NCBI GenBank assembly: GCA_964244585.1
Contig: CAXTJM010000003.1
Coordinates: 171,470-235,469 of the forward strand
Source: LMUY01 sp964244585
Lineage (GTDB): Bacteria > Pseudomonadota > Alphaproteobacteria > Acetobacterales > Acetobacteraceae
Direction: 5' to 3'
DNA length: 64,000 bases
Made by a program: the position numbers and the translations under genes. Below, in pieces: positions 25,983-35,475 of the stretch. The notes under the pieces are model-generated. The model did not search any database. It saw nothing but the letters and a program-made list of their open reading frames with translations, and was not told the DNA's origin. Position 1 is the first letter of the stretch, and each line of letters opens with the position of its first letter.

Positions 25983-26870
25983 CTACGCCTGCCGCAACTC
26001 GATCAGGTTGCGGCGGACCGCGCGGCCGCGCTCGATCTTGTGGGCGATGTAATCGCCGTCACCCCAGCGTACGGCGCGTGCCATGGCCTGCGCATCCTCG
26101 GTGAAGCGGGCCAGCATTTCCAGCAGCGCCTCCCGGTTGTTGAGGAACACGTCGCGCCACATCACCGGGTCGGAGGCGGCGATGCGGGTGAAGTCGCGGA
26201 AGCCGGCGGCGGCGAAGCGCATCACCTGCTGGCGGCTCTCGTCGGCCAGGTCGTCCGCGGTGCCGCAGATAGTGAAGGCGATCAAATGCGGCAAGTGGCT
26301 GACGATCGCCACCACGCGGTCGTGGTGGCCTGCCTCCATGGTCTCGATCTCGGCCCCCATGCCGCGCCACAGCGCCGCCACCTTCGACACCGCGTCCGCG
26401 TCGGTGCCCGCCGGCGGGGTGACCAGGCACCATCGTCCGTCGAACAAGGTCGCGAAGCCGGCATCGGGGCCGGAGAACTCCGTCCCGGCCATCGGGTGGG
26501 CGGGGACGAGGTGCACGCCGGGCGGCAGGCTGTCCTTGAGGTCGCGGATCACGGATTGCTTGGTGGACCCGGTGTCGGTCACGACGGCGCCCGGCAGCAG
26601 ATGCGGCGCGATCGCGGCGGCAAGCCCGGCGAAGGCGCCGACCGGGGCGGCCAGCATCACGCAATCCGCCCCGGCGACGGCACGGGCCAGGTCGGGCTCG
26701 ACCACGCCCGCGATGCCGAGTTCGGCCACCCGCCGCATGACCGCCGGGCTGCTGTCCGTGGCGACCGTCTCGCCGGCCAGCCCAGGATGGGCGCGGCAGG
26801 CGCGGAGCACCGAACTGCCGATCAACCCGATCCCGATGACGGCGAGGCGGCGGAAGACCGGGTCAGGCAT
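25983..26870 (-). CDS. tyrA: prephenate/arogenate dehydrogenase
   Basis: 295 residues. The N-terminal Rossmann fold has LAVIGIGLIGSSVLRAC, then VTDTGSTKQSVI, PAHPMAGTEFSGP and the active-site HLPHLIAF region. It oxidatively decarboxylates prephenate (or arogenate) toward tyrosine. It follows hisC with an 8 bp overlap and belongs to the chorismate mutase-hisC-tyrA operon. Cofactor and substrate preference are not decided by the sequence alone. Confidence 0.93.
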   Translation of the reverse strand: MPDPVFRRLAVIGIGLIGSSVLRACRAHPGLAGETVATDSSPAVMRRVAELGIAGVVEPDLARAVAGADCVMLAAPVGAFAGLAAAIAPHLLPGAVVTDTGSTKQSVIRDLKDSLPPGVHLVPAHPMAGTEFSGPDAGFATLFDGRWCLVTPPAGTDADAVSKVAALWRGMGAEIETMEAGHHDRVVAIVSHLPHLIAFTICGTADDLADESRQQVMRFAAAGFRDFTRIAASDPVMWRDVFLNNREALLEMLARFTEDAQAMARAVRWGDGDYIAHKIERGRAVRRNLIELRQA

Positions 26871-27951
26871 GGACCATCCGGTCCGCCAATGCCTCCGCCA
26901 CCAGGTCGCATTCCTCCGCGGTTCCCACGGTGATGCGCAGGCAGTGCGGCAGGTCGTAGGCCCGCATCGCGCGCACGATGATGCCGCGGCGGCGCAACGT
27001 CGCGTCGGCGGCAGCGGCAGCGGCCGGGGTGCCGAAATCGGCCAGCACGAAATTGCCCTCGCTGGGCCACACCTTGATGCCCAGCGACTCCAGTGCAGCC
27101 GTCAGCCCCGCCCGCTGCGTCGCGTTATGGGCGCGGCCCGCCTCCACCCAATGCGGCTCGGCCAGGGCGGCGACCCCGGCCTCCTGCGCCATCAGCGACA
27201 CGTTGAACGGCCCGCGGGCGCGGTTCAGCACGTCGATGATGCCGGGCGCCCCGTAGCACCAGCCGAGCCGCAGGCCGCCCATACCGAAGATCTTGCTGAA
27301 GGTGCGGGTCATGACGACGTTGTCGTGGGCGTCCACCAACTTCGTGCCCGCGTCGAAATCCGGCCTGTCGACGTATTCGCTGTAGGCCGCGTCGATCAGC
27401 AGCAGCACGTCCGGCGGCAGGCATGCGGCCAGGCGCTCCATCTCGGATTGCGGCAGGATGCTGCCGGTCGGGTTGTTCGGGTTGGCGATCATGACCATCC
27501 GCGTCGCCGGTGATACCGCCGCCAGCAAGGCATCCACGTCGGCGGTCATGTTGCGCTCCGGCACCTTGACCACCTTGGCGCCCACCGCGGTGCCGCCGAT
27601 TTCGTACATGACGAAGCCGTACTGGCTCATGATGACCTCGGTGCCGGGCCCGGCATAGGCATGGATCAGCAGCGCCAGCAATTCGTCCGACCCGGCGCCG
27701 CACACGATCCGCTTCGGGTCCAGGCCGAACCGGGACCCGATCGCCTGGCGCAAGGCGTGGCAATCCCCGTCCGGGTAGCGGTGCATCTCGGCGGCGGCGC
27801 GGCTGGCGGCGACCGTCGCGGCGGGGGGCGGCCCGAACGCACCCTCGTTGGCCGACAGCTTGATGATGCGGTTGACGCCCTCGAGTTCGGCCTCCCCGCC
27901 GACATAGGGCGCGATCTTGAGGATGCCGGGATTTGGGCGCAGGGCGGTCAT
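26863..27951 (-). CDS. hisC: histidinol-phosphate / aromatic aminotransferase
   Basis: 362-residue class I PLP aminotransferase. IKLSANEGAFGPPP at the N-terminus, NPNNPTGS, and the PLP lysine in TRTFSKIFGMGGLRLGW. Placed between chorismate mutase and tyrA, it may act on both imidazole-acetol phosphate and prephenate/phenylpyruvates, as many alphaproteobacterial HisC2 proteins do. ATG 27951 overlaps the chorismate mutase stop (ATGA). Confidence 0.92.
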   Translation of the reverse strand: MTALRPNPGILKIAPYVGGEAELEGVNRIIKLSANEGAFGPPPAATVAASRAAAEMHRYPDGDCHALRQAIGSRFGLDPKRIVCGAGSDELLALLIHAYAGPGTEVIMSQYGFVMYEIGGTAVGAKVVKVPERNMTADVDALLAAVSPATRMVMIANPNNPTGSILPQSEMERLAACLPPDVLLLIDAAYSEYVDRPDFDAGTKLVDAHDNVVMTRTFSKIFGMGGLRLGWCYGAPGIIDVLNRARGPFNVSLMAQEAGVAALAEPHWVEAGRAHNATQRAGLTAALESLGIKVWPSEGNFVLADFGTPAAAAAADATLRRRGIIVRAMRAYDLPHCLRITVGTAEECDLVAEALADRMVHA

Positions 27952-28823
27952 GACAGGGCGGCTCCTTCGATGGGAACGGCATAGGCGCCCAGCACGATCG
28001 GCGGACGCATGGTGAAGGCGAGCGCGGCCAGGCGGGGGTCCGCCTCGGTGACGAAGCCGGCGATGTCGACCAGCGCCCGGGCCGAGCCGGCGCCGGGGTC
28101 CCGCCGGAGCACGATGGTGCCGGCGTCGAACCCGGCGGTGGCCAGGCCCTGCGCCAGGCGGGCGCGGCTTTGCTCCAGCGCCACCTCCAGGCCCAGCAGG
28201 GACCGGTCGGCGCCGCTCGGGTCGGGTGGCACCGTGGACACGACGAAGGCCTGCACCTTCGGCGCCCCGTCCGGCCGTGCCGCCCAGAACGGCAGCGCGG
28301 CCGTGACGTAGATGCGCGGATCGTCCTTGTGCAGCAATGCCGTCCACCAGGCCGCGGCGGCCGTCTCCCACTCCGTCGGCATCGGCAGCACGGCGACGGT
28401 GGCGGACCCGGCGCTGATCTCGCCGATGGCCTGGGCCGGGGTGCGGTAGGTGCGCAGGGGCACCAAGGCGCCGAAATGCTCGCGCGCCGCGGCAGTGTAG
28501 CCGGCAAGCGGGTCCGGGTCGCAGATCGCCAGGGAGAAGGAGCCTTGCAGCGCCGTCATGCCGCCCATCAGCTCGCGCCAGATCCGCACCAGGCCTGCCA
28601 CGGGGAAGCGGCCGGTGTGCCGCGTGATCAGGCGCCGGATGATCGCCGCCTCGCGGCCCGGCCGAAGCGCCACGCGGCCCTTCACGCCCGACCGGCCGAT
28701 CTGTTCCACCACCTGGGCACGGCGTGCCAGCACATCGTGCAATGCGTCGTCCAGCCGATCCAGCTCACCCCGAAGGGCCGCGAGGTCGGGCGAAGCCCCG
28801 GCGGGTGGCAGAGTGTTCGACAT
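27948..28823 (-). CDS. chorismate mutase with a diverged prephenate-dehydratase-like region
   Basis: 291 residues. The N-terminal AroQ helices: LAALRGELDRLDDALHDVLARRAQVVEQIG, then LRPGREAAIIRRL and LVRIWRELMGGM. The remaining 180 residues resemble the substrate-binding half of a dehydratase (AAREHFGALVPLRTY, then SATVAVLPMPTEWE) but lack a recognisable TRF catalytic motif. It converts chorismate to prephenate for the downstream tyrA. ATG 28823 is chosen before the AroQ helix. It is divergent from metX. Confidence 0.85.
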   Translation of the reverse strand: MSNTLPPAGASPDLAALRGELDRLDDALHDVLARRAQVVEQIGRSGVKGRVALRPGREAAIIRRLITRHTGRFPVAGLVRIWRELMGGMTALQGSFSLAICDPDPLAGYTAAAREHFGALVPLRTYRTPAQAIGEISAGSATVAVLPMPTEWETAAAAWWTALLHKDDPRIYVTAALPFWAARPDGAPKVQAFVVSTVPPDPSGADRSLLGLEVALEQSRARLAQGLATAGFDAGTIVLRRDPGAGSARALVDIAGFVTEADPRLAALAFTMRPPIVLGAYAVPIEGAALS

Positions 28824-28911
28824 GGGCAAGGGAATAACCTGCGCCATTCCCATCGGCAAACGCGCCGGCACGCCAGTTGCCCCGCCGCAGCCGCATCGCC
28901 ATACAGGCAAG

Positions 28912-30066
28912 GTGGATCACCCTGCCCCTCCGCTGGACATCGCCCATCGGCAGCAGCATTTTCCGGAGCCGTTTGCCCTGGATTGCGGCCAGATCCTGCC
29001 TGGGGTCGAGGTCGCCTACTGCACCTACGGCACGTTGAACGCCGCCCGCAGCAATGCCGTGCTGGTCTGTCATGCGCTCACCGGAGATCAATACGCCGCC
29101 GAGCGGCATCCGCTGACCGGCCGCGCCGGATGGTGGGACGCGGTGGTGGGGGCCGGGCGGCCGCTGGACACGAACCGCTTCTTCGTCGTCTGCGTCAACG
29201 TGCTCGGCTCCTGCATCGGCAGCACCGGGCCGCGCGCCCTCAACCCGTCCACCGGGGAACCGTGGGGCACCGGGTTCCCGCCCATCACGATCCGCGACAT
29301 GGTGCGGGCGCAACGCCAGCTGGTGGCCCATCTCGGCATCAGCCGGCTGTTCGCCGTCGTCGGCGGGTCGATGGGCGGCATGCAGGCGCTGGAGTGGGCA
29401 GCGACCTTCCCGGAGCTGGTCTTCGCCTGCGTGCCGATCGCCACGGCGCCGTTCCACTCGGCCCAGAACATCGCCTTCCACGAGGTGGGGCGCCAGGCGA
29501 TCTTCGCCGACCCGGACTACCACGGCGGGCGCTACTGGGAGACGGGGCGCGTGCCGGCACGCGGCCTGGCGGTGGCCCGGATGGCGGCGCACATCACCTA
29601 CCTGTCGGAACAGGCGCTGACCCGCAAGTTCGGCCGCCGCCTGCAGGCCGGTCCGGACAAGGCGAAGGAAGCGCTGAGCCTGTTCGGCGACATGTTCGAG
29701 GTCGAGAGCTACCTGCGCCACCAGGGCAGCACCTTCGTGCAGCGCTTCGACGCGAACTCCTACCTCACTATCACCCGGGCCATGGACTACTTCGACCTGG
29801 CCGCCGAGCATGACGGGGACCTGTCCGCCGCGTTCCGGGGTACCCGCACCCGGTTCTGCGTGGTGTCCTTCACCTCCGACTGGCTGTTTCCGACGGCGCA
29901 GTCCCGCACCATCGCCCGGGCGCTGAACCGTGCGGCGGCGAACGTCAGCTTCGTGGAGATCGCGACGGACAAGGGCCACGATGCCTTCCTGCTGGACGAG
30001 CCGGATTTCCACCGCACGCTGGGCGGCTTCCTGCAGGGCTGCGCGGAACATGCCGGGCTAGGCTGA
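28912..30066 (+). CDS. metX: homoserine O-acetyltransferase MetX
   Basis: 384-residue alpha/beta hydrolase. Nucleophile elbow VVGGSMGGMQALEW, oxyanion region CHALTGDQ, later SFTSDWLFPT and the catalytic His in TDKGHDAFL. It acylates homoserine in methionine synthesis; acetyl versus succinyl preference is not settled here. GTG 28912 (VDHPAPPLDI) is preferred because it leaves 88 bp for divergent promoters. The in-frame ATG 28822 shares bases with the chorismate mutase start and adds 30 residues. Confidence 0.93.
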   Translation: MDHPAPPLDIAHRQQHFPEPFALDCGQILPGVEVAYCTYGTLNAARSNAVLVCHALTGDQYAAERHPLTGRAGWWDAVVGAGRPLDTNRFFVVCVNVLGSCIGSTGPRALNPSTGEPWGTGFPPITIRDMVRAQRQLVAHLGISRLFAVVGGSMGGMQALEWAATFPELVFACVPIATAPFHSAQNIAFHEVGRQAIFADPDYHGGRYWETGRVPARGLAVARMAAHITYLSEQALTRKFGRRLQAGPDKAKEALSLFGDMFEVESYLRHQGSTFVQRFDANSYLTITRAMDYFDLAAEHDGDLSAAFRGTRTRFCVVSFTSDWLFPTAQSRTIARALNRAAANVSFVEIATDKGHDAFLLDEPDFHRTLGGFLQGCAEHAGLG

Positions 30067-30150
30067 TCGGCCGGCCGGTATCCTGGATGAGGTGACGTGC
30101 GTCGATCTAGCCATTTAGGCGACCTGGAGAGGGCCGTGATCCCACTCAAG

Positions 30151-30552
30151 TCATCGCTGCATCTGCATGATCTGGTCCATCGGCAGCATGTTGGTGTTGA
30201 GATGGCTCACGATCCAGAGCGATCCCACAATGACCAGGAAGACGATCAGCACGCCGAACGCCAGCGCCATGATGTTGTTGACGTTGTCCGGCCCGGTCGT
30301 GATGTGGAGGAAGAAGACGAGGTGAACCCCCATCTGCGCGATCGCCAGCACGGCGACCGCTACGGGGATGCTGGGAAGCCATACCAGGTTCGTGCCCGCG
30401 ATGAAGAAGGACACGACGGTTAGCATCGTCGCCAGCCCAAGGCCGATCAGGTAGCCGCGTATGCCATGGGCGACGCCCTGGCCGTCAAGGCGTTCGTCAC
30501 CCGGCGCCGTGTCCGAGCCGTGGGCATCCCTGTTTTGGTCGGCGTGGCTCAC
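30151..30552 (-). CDS. cyoD: cytochrome bo3 quinol oxidase subunit IV
   Basis: 133 residues with three membrane helices (GYLIGLGLATMLTVVSFFI, then IPVAVAVLAIAQMGVHLVFF, then IMALAFGVLIVFLVIVGSLW). GTG 30552 overlaps the cyoC stop (GTGA). It is the assembly/stability subunit of the proton-pumping ubiquinol oxidase. Last gene of the cyoABCD operon; no cyoE follows, and metX ends convergently 84 bp away. Confidence 0.93.
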   Translation of the reverse strand: MSHADQNRDAHGSDTAPGDERLDGQGVAHGIRGYLIGLGLATMLTVVSFFIAGTNLVWLPSIPVAVAVLAIAQMGVHLVFFLHITTGPDNVNNIMALAFGVLIVFLVIVGSLWIVSHLNTNMLPMDQIMQMQR

Positions 30553-31217
30553 TGTCCGGCTCCTAGCAGGTAGACGACGGAGAAAAGCCCGACCCAGACG
30601 ATGTCCAGTGCGTGCCAGAAGAGGCTGAAACAAAGGATGCGCCGAAGGATCTCCGGCCGGTAGCCGCGGGCAAATACCTGCGCCACCATCGTCAGCAGCC
30701 AAAGCAGGCCGATCGTGACGTGAAGGCCGTGGCACCCCACGAGGCTGAAGAAGCCCGAGAGGAAGGCGCTGCGCGACGGGCCGGCGCCGCGCGCGATCAG
30801 TCCGGTGAACTCACGGATCTCCAGGCCCAGGAAAGCGGCTCCCAACACGAAGGTCAGCGCCATCCCGACATAGAACCAGGATTTCCGGCGGGCCCAGGCG
30901 CCGATGCTGGCGATCCCGCAGGTAAAGCTGGAGAGGAGCAGGCAGGCGGTCTCGATGGCGACCCCGCGCAGGTCGAACAGCTCGTGCCCGTCAGGCCCGT
31001 TGGCAGTCTGGCCAACCAGCACGGCGTAGCTGGCGAAGAACGCCGAGAACATGATGATGTCGCTGAGCAGGAAGATCCAGAAGCCATATCCGACGATGAT
31101 CCGCTTCGACGCGGCTCCCCGCTCGGCGTGCTCGGACGTGTGCTGCCGCGACACCGAGCCGCCGTGCCCGACCCGGTTCGGGTCCGCGGCGCTCGTACCT
31201 GCCTGGGAGGCGCTCAT
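30549..31217 (-). CDS. cyoC: cytochrome bo3 quinol oxidase subunit III
   Basis: 222 residues, five membrane helices of the COX3 fold: GYGFWIFLLSDIIMFSAFFAS, then GMALTFVLGAAFLGLEIREF, GCHGLHVTIGLLWL and FWHALDIVWVGLFSVVYLLG. The first 40 residues are hydrophilic. ATG 31217 overlaps the cyoB stop (ATGA). Confidence 0.95.
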   Translation of the reverse strand: MSASQAGTSAADPNRVGHGGSVSRQHTSEHAERGAASKRIIVGYGFWIFLLSDIIMFSAFFASYAVLVGQTANGPDGHELFDLRGVAIETACLLLSSFTCGIASIGAWARRKSWFYVGMALTFVLGAAFLGLEIREFTGLIARGAGPSRSAFLSGFFSLVGCHGLHVTIGLLWLLTMVAQVFARGYRPEILRRILCFSLFWHALDIVWVGLFSVVYLLGAGQ

Positions 31218-33217
31218 GCTGTCTGGCCTGCCTCGGCGAGCATGCGGGCGCGGGCGTGCCGGTTTGCGCGATCGATGCGGGCGACTTCCTCGACGGGGAT
31301 AATGTACTCCTCCTCGGAGCGCCATGCGAACACGACGAAAGTCACATAGGCGCCGACCGCCGCGACCGCGACCGCCCACCAGATGTGCCAGATCAGCGAG
31401 AACCCCATGATGGTGGCGAAGAAGGCGCAGATGAATCCGGTCGGGCTGTTCTTCGGCATCTCAATCTCTCGATATTCAGGCTCCTCGCTCAAGTTGGCCT
31501 GGGTCCGCGCGTGCTGCTTGATGCCCCAGTAGGCTTCCTCGCCCTCCACGTTCGGCAGCACGGCGAAATTGAACGCCGGCGGCGGAGACGGTGTCGCCCA
31601 TTCCAGAGACCGGCCGTCCCACGGATCGCCCGTCTCGTCCCGCAACATGTCGCGCTGGCGGATGCTGACGACGAGCTGGACCACTTGCAGGATGATGCCG
31701 GCCAGGATGGTGGCGGCGCCGCCTGCCGCTATGAGCAGCCACGGGTGCCAGGCCGGCACGTCGTAATGCTGCATGCGCCGAGTCATCCCCTCCAGCCCCA
31801 GCACGTAGAGCGGCATGAACGCCAGGTAGAACCCCACGAACCAGCACCAGAACGCCGCCTTGCCCAAGCCCTCGTGCAGGCGGAAGCCGAATGCCTTGGG
31901 AAACCAGTAGGCATATCCGGCGAAGCCGCCGAACAGCACGCCGCCGATGATGACGTTGTGGAAATGGGCGACCAGGAAGAGGCTGTTGTGCAGGACGAAA
32001 TCGGCCGGCGGCACTGCCAGCAGCACGCCCGTCATGCCGCCCAGAACGAATGTCACGATGAACCCGATCGACCAGAGCATCGGGGTCGCATAGGTGATGC
32101 GGCCGCCATACATCGTGAAGATCCAGTTGAACACCTTCACCCCGGTGGGAACGGCGATGATCATCGTGGTGACGCCGAAGATCGCGTTCACGTCCGCCCC
32201 GGCGCCCATGGTGAAGAAATGATGCAGCCATACCATGAAGGCGAGGATGCAGATCGCCATCGTGGCCATGACCATCGACCGGTAGCCGAACAGCGGCTTG
32301 CTGGAAAAGGTGGAAATCACCTCGGAAAATATGCCGAAAGCAGGCAGGATCAGGATGTAGACCTCCGGATGTCCCCACGCCCAGATGAGGTTCATGAACA
32401 TCATCACGTTGCCGCCGGCTTCGTTGGTGAAGAAATGGAAGCCGAGATAGCGGTCCAGCAGCAGCATGGCCAAGGTCGCGGTCAGGATCGGAAAGGCGGC
32501 AACGATCAGCAGGTTCGACGCCAGCGTGGTCCAGCAGAACATCGGCATCCGCATGTAGGTCATGCCGGGTGCATGGATCTTCAGCACGGTGGTCACGAGG
32601 TTGACCCCCGAAAGCAGCGTGCCCACGCCGGAAATCTGCAGCGCCCATAGATAGTAGTCGACGCCGACGCCCGGCGAGTAGGCGATCTCGGACAAGGGCG
32701 GATATGGCAGCCAGCCCGTGCGCGCGAATTCACCCACCACGAGCGAGATGTTGACCAGCAGTGCGCCGGTAGCGGTCAGCCAGAAGCTGACCGAATTGAG
32801 CGTCGGGAACGCCACGTCCCGCGCACCCAGTTGCAACGGCAAGACGAAGTTCATCAGCCCGATCACGAACGGCATTGCCACGAAGAAAATCATCAGCGTG
32901 CCGTGCGCGGAGAAGATCTGGTCGTAATGCTCGGGCGGCAGATAGCCCGGGGCCTGGAACGCCAGCGCCTGCTGCGACCGCATCAGAATGGCGTCGGAGA
33001 AGCCGCGCAGCAGCATTACCAAGGCCAGGAAGACGTACATCACCCCGATCCGCTTGTGATCGACGCTGGTGATCCACTCCTTCCAGAGATACGGAACCCA
33101 GCCCTTGACGGTGATCAATAGAAGGACCGCAACGATCCCGAGTGCGACGACGCCCGAGGCGGCCATCGGTATCGGCTGGTCGAGCGGTACGGCGGCCCAG
33201 CTAAGCTTGCCCAACAT
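31214..33217 (-). CDS. cyoB: cytochrome bo3 quinol oxidase subunit I
   Basis: 667-residue heme-copper oxidase catalytic subunit. Heme/Cu ligands visible in HGTLMIFFVAMP, WAWGHPEVYILILPAFGIFSEV, WLHHFFTMG and VAHFHNVIIGG. It oxidises ubiquinol, reduces O2 to water and pumps protons across the inner membrane. Length and the N-terminal VPLDQPIPM segment fit CyoB. One base separates it from the cyoA stop. Confidence 0.97.
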   Translation of the reverse strand: MLGKLSWAAVPLDQPIPMAASGVVALGIVAVLLLITVKGWVPYLWKEWITSVDHKRIGVMYVFLALVMLLRGFSDAILMRSQQALAFQAPGYLPPEHYDQIFSAHGTLMIFFVAMPFVIGLMNFVLPLQLGARDVAFPTLNSVSFWLTATGALLVNISLVVGEFARTGWLPYPPLSEIAYSPGVGVDYYLWALQISGVGTLLSGVNLVTTVLKIHAPGMTYMRMPMFCWTTLASNLLIVAAFPILTATLAMLLLDRYLGFHFFTNEAGGNVMMFMNLIWAWGHPEVYILILPAFGIFSEVISTFSSKPLFGYRSMVMATMAICILAFMVWLHHFFTMGAGADVNAIFGVTTMIIAVPTGVKVFNWIFTMYGGRITYATPMLWSIGFIVTFVLGGMTGVLLAVPPADFVLHNSLFLVAHFHNVIIGGVLFGGFAGYAYWFPKAFGFRLHEGLGKAAFWCWFVGFYLAFMPLYVLGLEGMTRRMQHYDVPAWHPWLLIAAGGAATILAGIILQVVQLVVSIRQRDMLRDETGDPWDGRSLEWATPSPPPAFNFAVLPNVEGEEAYWGIKQHARTQANLSEEPEYREIEMPKNSPTGFICAFFATIMGFSLIWHIWWAVAVAAVGAYVTFVVFAWRSEEEYIIPVEEVARIDRANRHARARMLAEAGQTA

Positions 33218-33218
33218 G

Positions 33219-34109
33219 CTAACGCTCCGTCCGGGGAGAAACGTCCACGCCGCCCTTGCCGCTCTGCGGCCCGGGTCCCGGCGGGAGTTGTTGACTGACG
33301 ATTTTCTGGAACAGGCCCTGGTCCACGTCGCGGAACGAGAACGGCTGAACGTTGACGCTCTGCTTGGCCAATTGGGTGTAGCTGGCCGTGTCCAACGCGC
33401 CGCCTGCCTTCCTGGTATCCGCAACCCATGCCTGGAACTGCCCTGCCGGCACTGCACGCATCTCGAAATGCATGTCCGAGAAGCCATCGCCACTGTAATG
33501 CGACGACAGGCCGTGGAAGCTGCCCGGCTGATCCGCCTGCAGGTTCAACTGGCTTGTCATGCCGTTCATCGTGTAGATCATGCTGCCGAGTTGCGGGATG
33601 AAGAAGGCGTTCATCACGCTTGCGGAGGTGAGTGCGAAATGCACGGGCACGCCGGCCGGAACGACCAGCTGGTTCACACTGGCAATGTGCTGGTCCGGAT
33701 AGATGAACAGCCATTTCCAATCCAGCGAGACGCCCTGGATTTCGACCGCCGGCGTGGACGACGCCAGCCTCTTGCCCGGGTCCAGCTCGTGCGACCCGAT
33801 CCAGGCGACGCCGCCCAACAGGATGATGACCATGAGCGGAATGGCCCAGATGACCAGTTCAAGCTGGCCGGAATAAGCCCAGTCCGGCAGGTAGCGGGCT
33901 TTGGTGTTCGATTTGCGGAACCACCAGGCCACGCCCAGCGCGGTAAGGATGGTCGGCACCACGATCGCCAGCATGATGACCAGCGAATCGGTCAGGATGG
34001 TCTTCTCGGCGATCCCAATCGGGCCCTGGGGATCGAGCACGGCTGGCTGGCACGCCGCCAACGCGAACGGGGAAAGCCGCGCGGCCCAGCGCCCGACGTG
34101 CAGCCTCAT
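33219..34109 (-). CDS. cyoA: cytochrome bo3 quinol oxidase subunit II (lipoprotein)
   Basis: 296 residues. The lipoprotein signal ends ALAACQPAVLDP, followed by two helices and the periplasmic cupredoxin domain (VSLDWKWLFIYPDQ, then FFIPQLGSMIYTMNGMTSQL). The CuA cysteines are absent, as expected for a quinol rather than a cytochrome c oxidase. ATG 34109 is chosen; a GTG at 34133 would add eight residues. First gene of cyoABCD. Confidence 0.95.
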   Translation of the reverse strand: MRLHVGRWAARLSPFALAACQPAVLDPQGPIGIAEKTILTDSLVIMLAIVVPTILTALGVAWWFRKSNTKARYLPDWAYSGQLELVIWAIPLMVIILLGGVAWIGSHELDPGKRLASSTPAVEIQGVSLDWKWLFIYPDQHIASVNQLVVPAGVPVHFALTSASVMNAFFIPQLGSMIYTMNGMTSQLNLQADQPGSFHGLSSHYSGDGFSDMHFEMRAVPAGQFQAWVADTRKAGGALDTASYTQLAKQSVNVQPFSFRDVDQGLFQKIVSQQLPPGPGPQSGKGGVDVSPRTER

Positions 34110-34450
34110 ATGCCGGTGCAGACGTAAACACACGTATCGGCATAATTTCGCGCGTCGGTCATGGCGCTTCCTTGATCAAGCCAGCGATGAAGTGAGGGTC
34201 GGGAGAACGAATGCAAGACCGCTGGACACCGGGCGGAAATCGCCAGGCACGGACCGCCGGGGCCGCCTCATCGACCACTTCTGGATGCGTCACCGACCGG
34301 GGCAGGCCAACGCGTCGAAGCCGCACGGAAATATGACCGGCCGGGCAATTTGCGCTCTAACAAATGTGCGGAACCCCGGGTAAATCAGCCGCTACGAGCC
34401 AGACAACGACGGGACCGCAATCGCGAGCCGTCTAGGGGAGACTATCTGCA
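34110..34450. other. 341 bp divergent regulatory region, cyo operon / ferritin-like genes
   Basis: No gene-like frame. It must hold the cyoA promoter on the reverse strand and that of the ferritin-like pair on the forward strand. A GGAAC at 34370-34374 recalls the -35 of EcfG-type stress promoters, but no matching -10 lies 16-17 bases downstream. AGGGGA at about 34434-34439 serves as the ribosome-binding site of the GTG at 34451. Confidence 0.45.
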
Positions 34451-35410
34451 GTGACACATGAATCCGGGCAAATTGAAACAGGAAGCTCCGCCGGACCGAG
34501 CCGTCGCAAGATCATGAGTGCGGCTGGGATTGGGGCTGCGGCAACGGCGTTCCTTGGCATGATGGGTCCGGTTGGCGAGGTGCTGATCGGCAAGAAGGCG
34601 CACGCACAGTCTGCGATCACGGACAGCGACATCCTCAACTTCGCGCTGAACCTGGAATACCTGGAGGGTGAGTATTACACCCGCGGCGTCACGGGGGTCG
34701 GGCTGCCGAACAGCCTCGTCACCGGCACGGGCACGCTGGGCGGGGTGAATGGCGGCACGCTGGTGCCGTTCCAGAACCCGGTGTTCTTCGAAGTCGGCGC
34801 CAAGATCGCGGTGGACGAGCAGGCGCACATCACCTTCCTCCGCAGCCAGCTCGGCTCGGCCGCGGTGGCGCGGCCGCTGATCGACCTGGCCGGCGCATTC
34901 CAGGCGGCCGCCCTGGCTGCCGGCGCCATCCCGGCTGGCACGGTCTTCAACCCGTTCGCCGACGAGGTCAGCTTCTTCCTGGGCGCCTTCACCCTGACCG
35001 AGGTCGGGGTGACTGCCTATGCCGGGGCTGCCGCCTTGATCAGCAGCCCGGCCGTGCTCAGCGCCGCGGCCAGCATCCTCGCGATCGAGGCATACCATGC
35101 CGGCGCCATTCGTGGGTTGCTGACGCAGTCCGCCGCGGGCGTGGGCCTCGCTGCGGACGTCAACACCGGCAGCCTGGCGCCGTTCCAGTCGCAGGCGATC
35201 GCAAACCTGCAAAGCGTGGCGAGCGGTGCCTTGACCGCCACCGGCATCACCAATCCGCAGAACGGCTTCGCGCAGATCTCGGCGCGCGACAGCAACGCCC
35301 TGGCGTTCCGGCGCACGACGGCACAGGTCATCAACGTGGTCGAGAACGGCAACGGCGCCAATCACCAGGGCGGGTTCTTCCCGAACGGGCTCAACGGCCG
35401 GATCGCCTGA
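34451..35410 (+). CDS. Tat-exported ferritin-like domain protein (copy 1)
   Basis: 319 residues. A twin-arginine signal (PSRRKIMSAAGIG, ending HAQS) is followed by a ferritin-like four-helix domain: ILNFALNLEYLEGEYY, DEQAHITFLRS and ILAIEAYHAGAIR supply the paired Glu and E-x-x-H metal ligands. Such proteins are exported and of unknown enzymology, and are often stress-induced. The start is GTG 34451. The next gene is a paralogue, 65 bp downstream. Confidence 0.85.
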   Translation: MTHESGQIETGSSAGPSRRKIMSAAGIGAAATAFLGMMGPVGEVLIGKKAHAQSAITDSDILNFALNLEYLEGEYYTRGVTGVGLPNSLVTGTGTLGGVNGGTLVPFQNPVFFEVGAKIAVDEQAHITFLRSQLGSAAVARPLIDLAGAFQAAALAAGAIPAGTVFNPFADEVSFFLGAFTLTEVGVTAYAGAAALISSPAVLSAAASILAIEAYHAGAIRGLLTQSAAGVGLAADVNTGSLAPFQSQAIANLQSVASGALTATGITNPQNGFAQISARDSNALAFRRTTAQVINVVENGNGANHQGGFFPNGLNGRIA

Positions 35411-35475
35411 TCAAGCCGCTTTCTTTCAATTCGGCGCGCCGCTGCAGCCTTGCAGCCGCGCGGGAGGGTTTTGAC

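Noticed and set aside
28822..28911. Longer start (ATG 28822) for metX
   Set aside because: It collides with the chorismate mutase start codon and adds 30 residues atypical for MetX; the GTG at 28912 fits better, though this is not proven.
34370..34400. EcfG-type stress promoter upstream of the ferritin-like genes
   Set aside because: GGAAC is present but no CGTT-like -10 lies at 16-17 bp, so it was not called.
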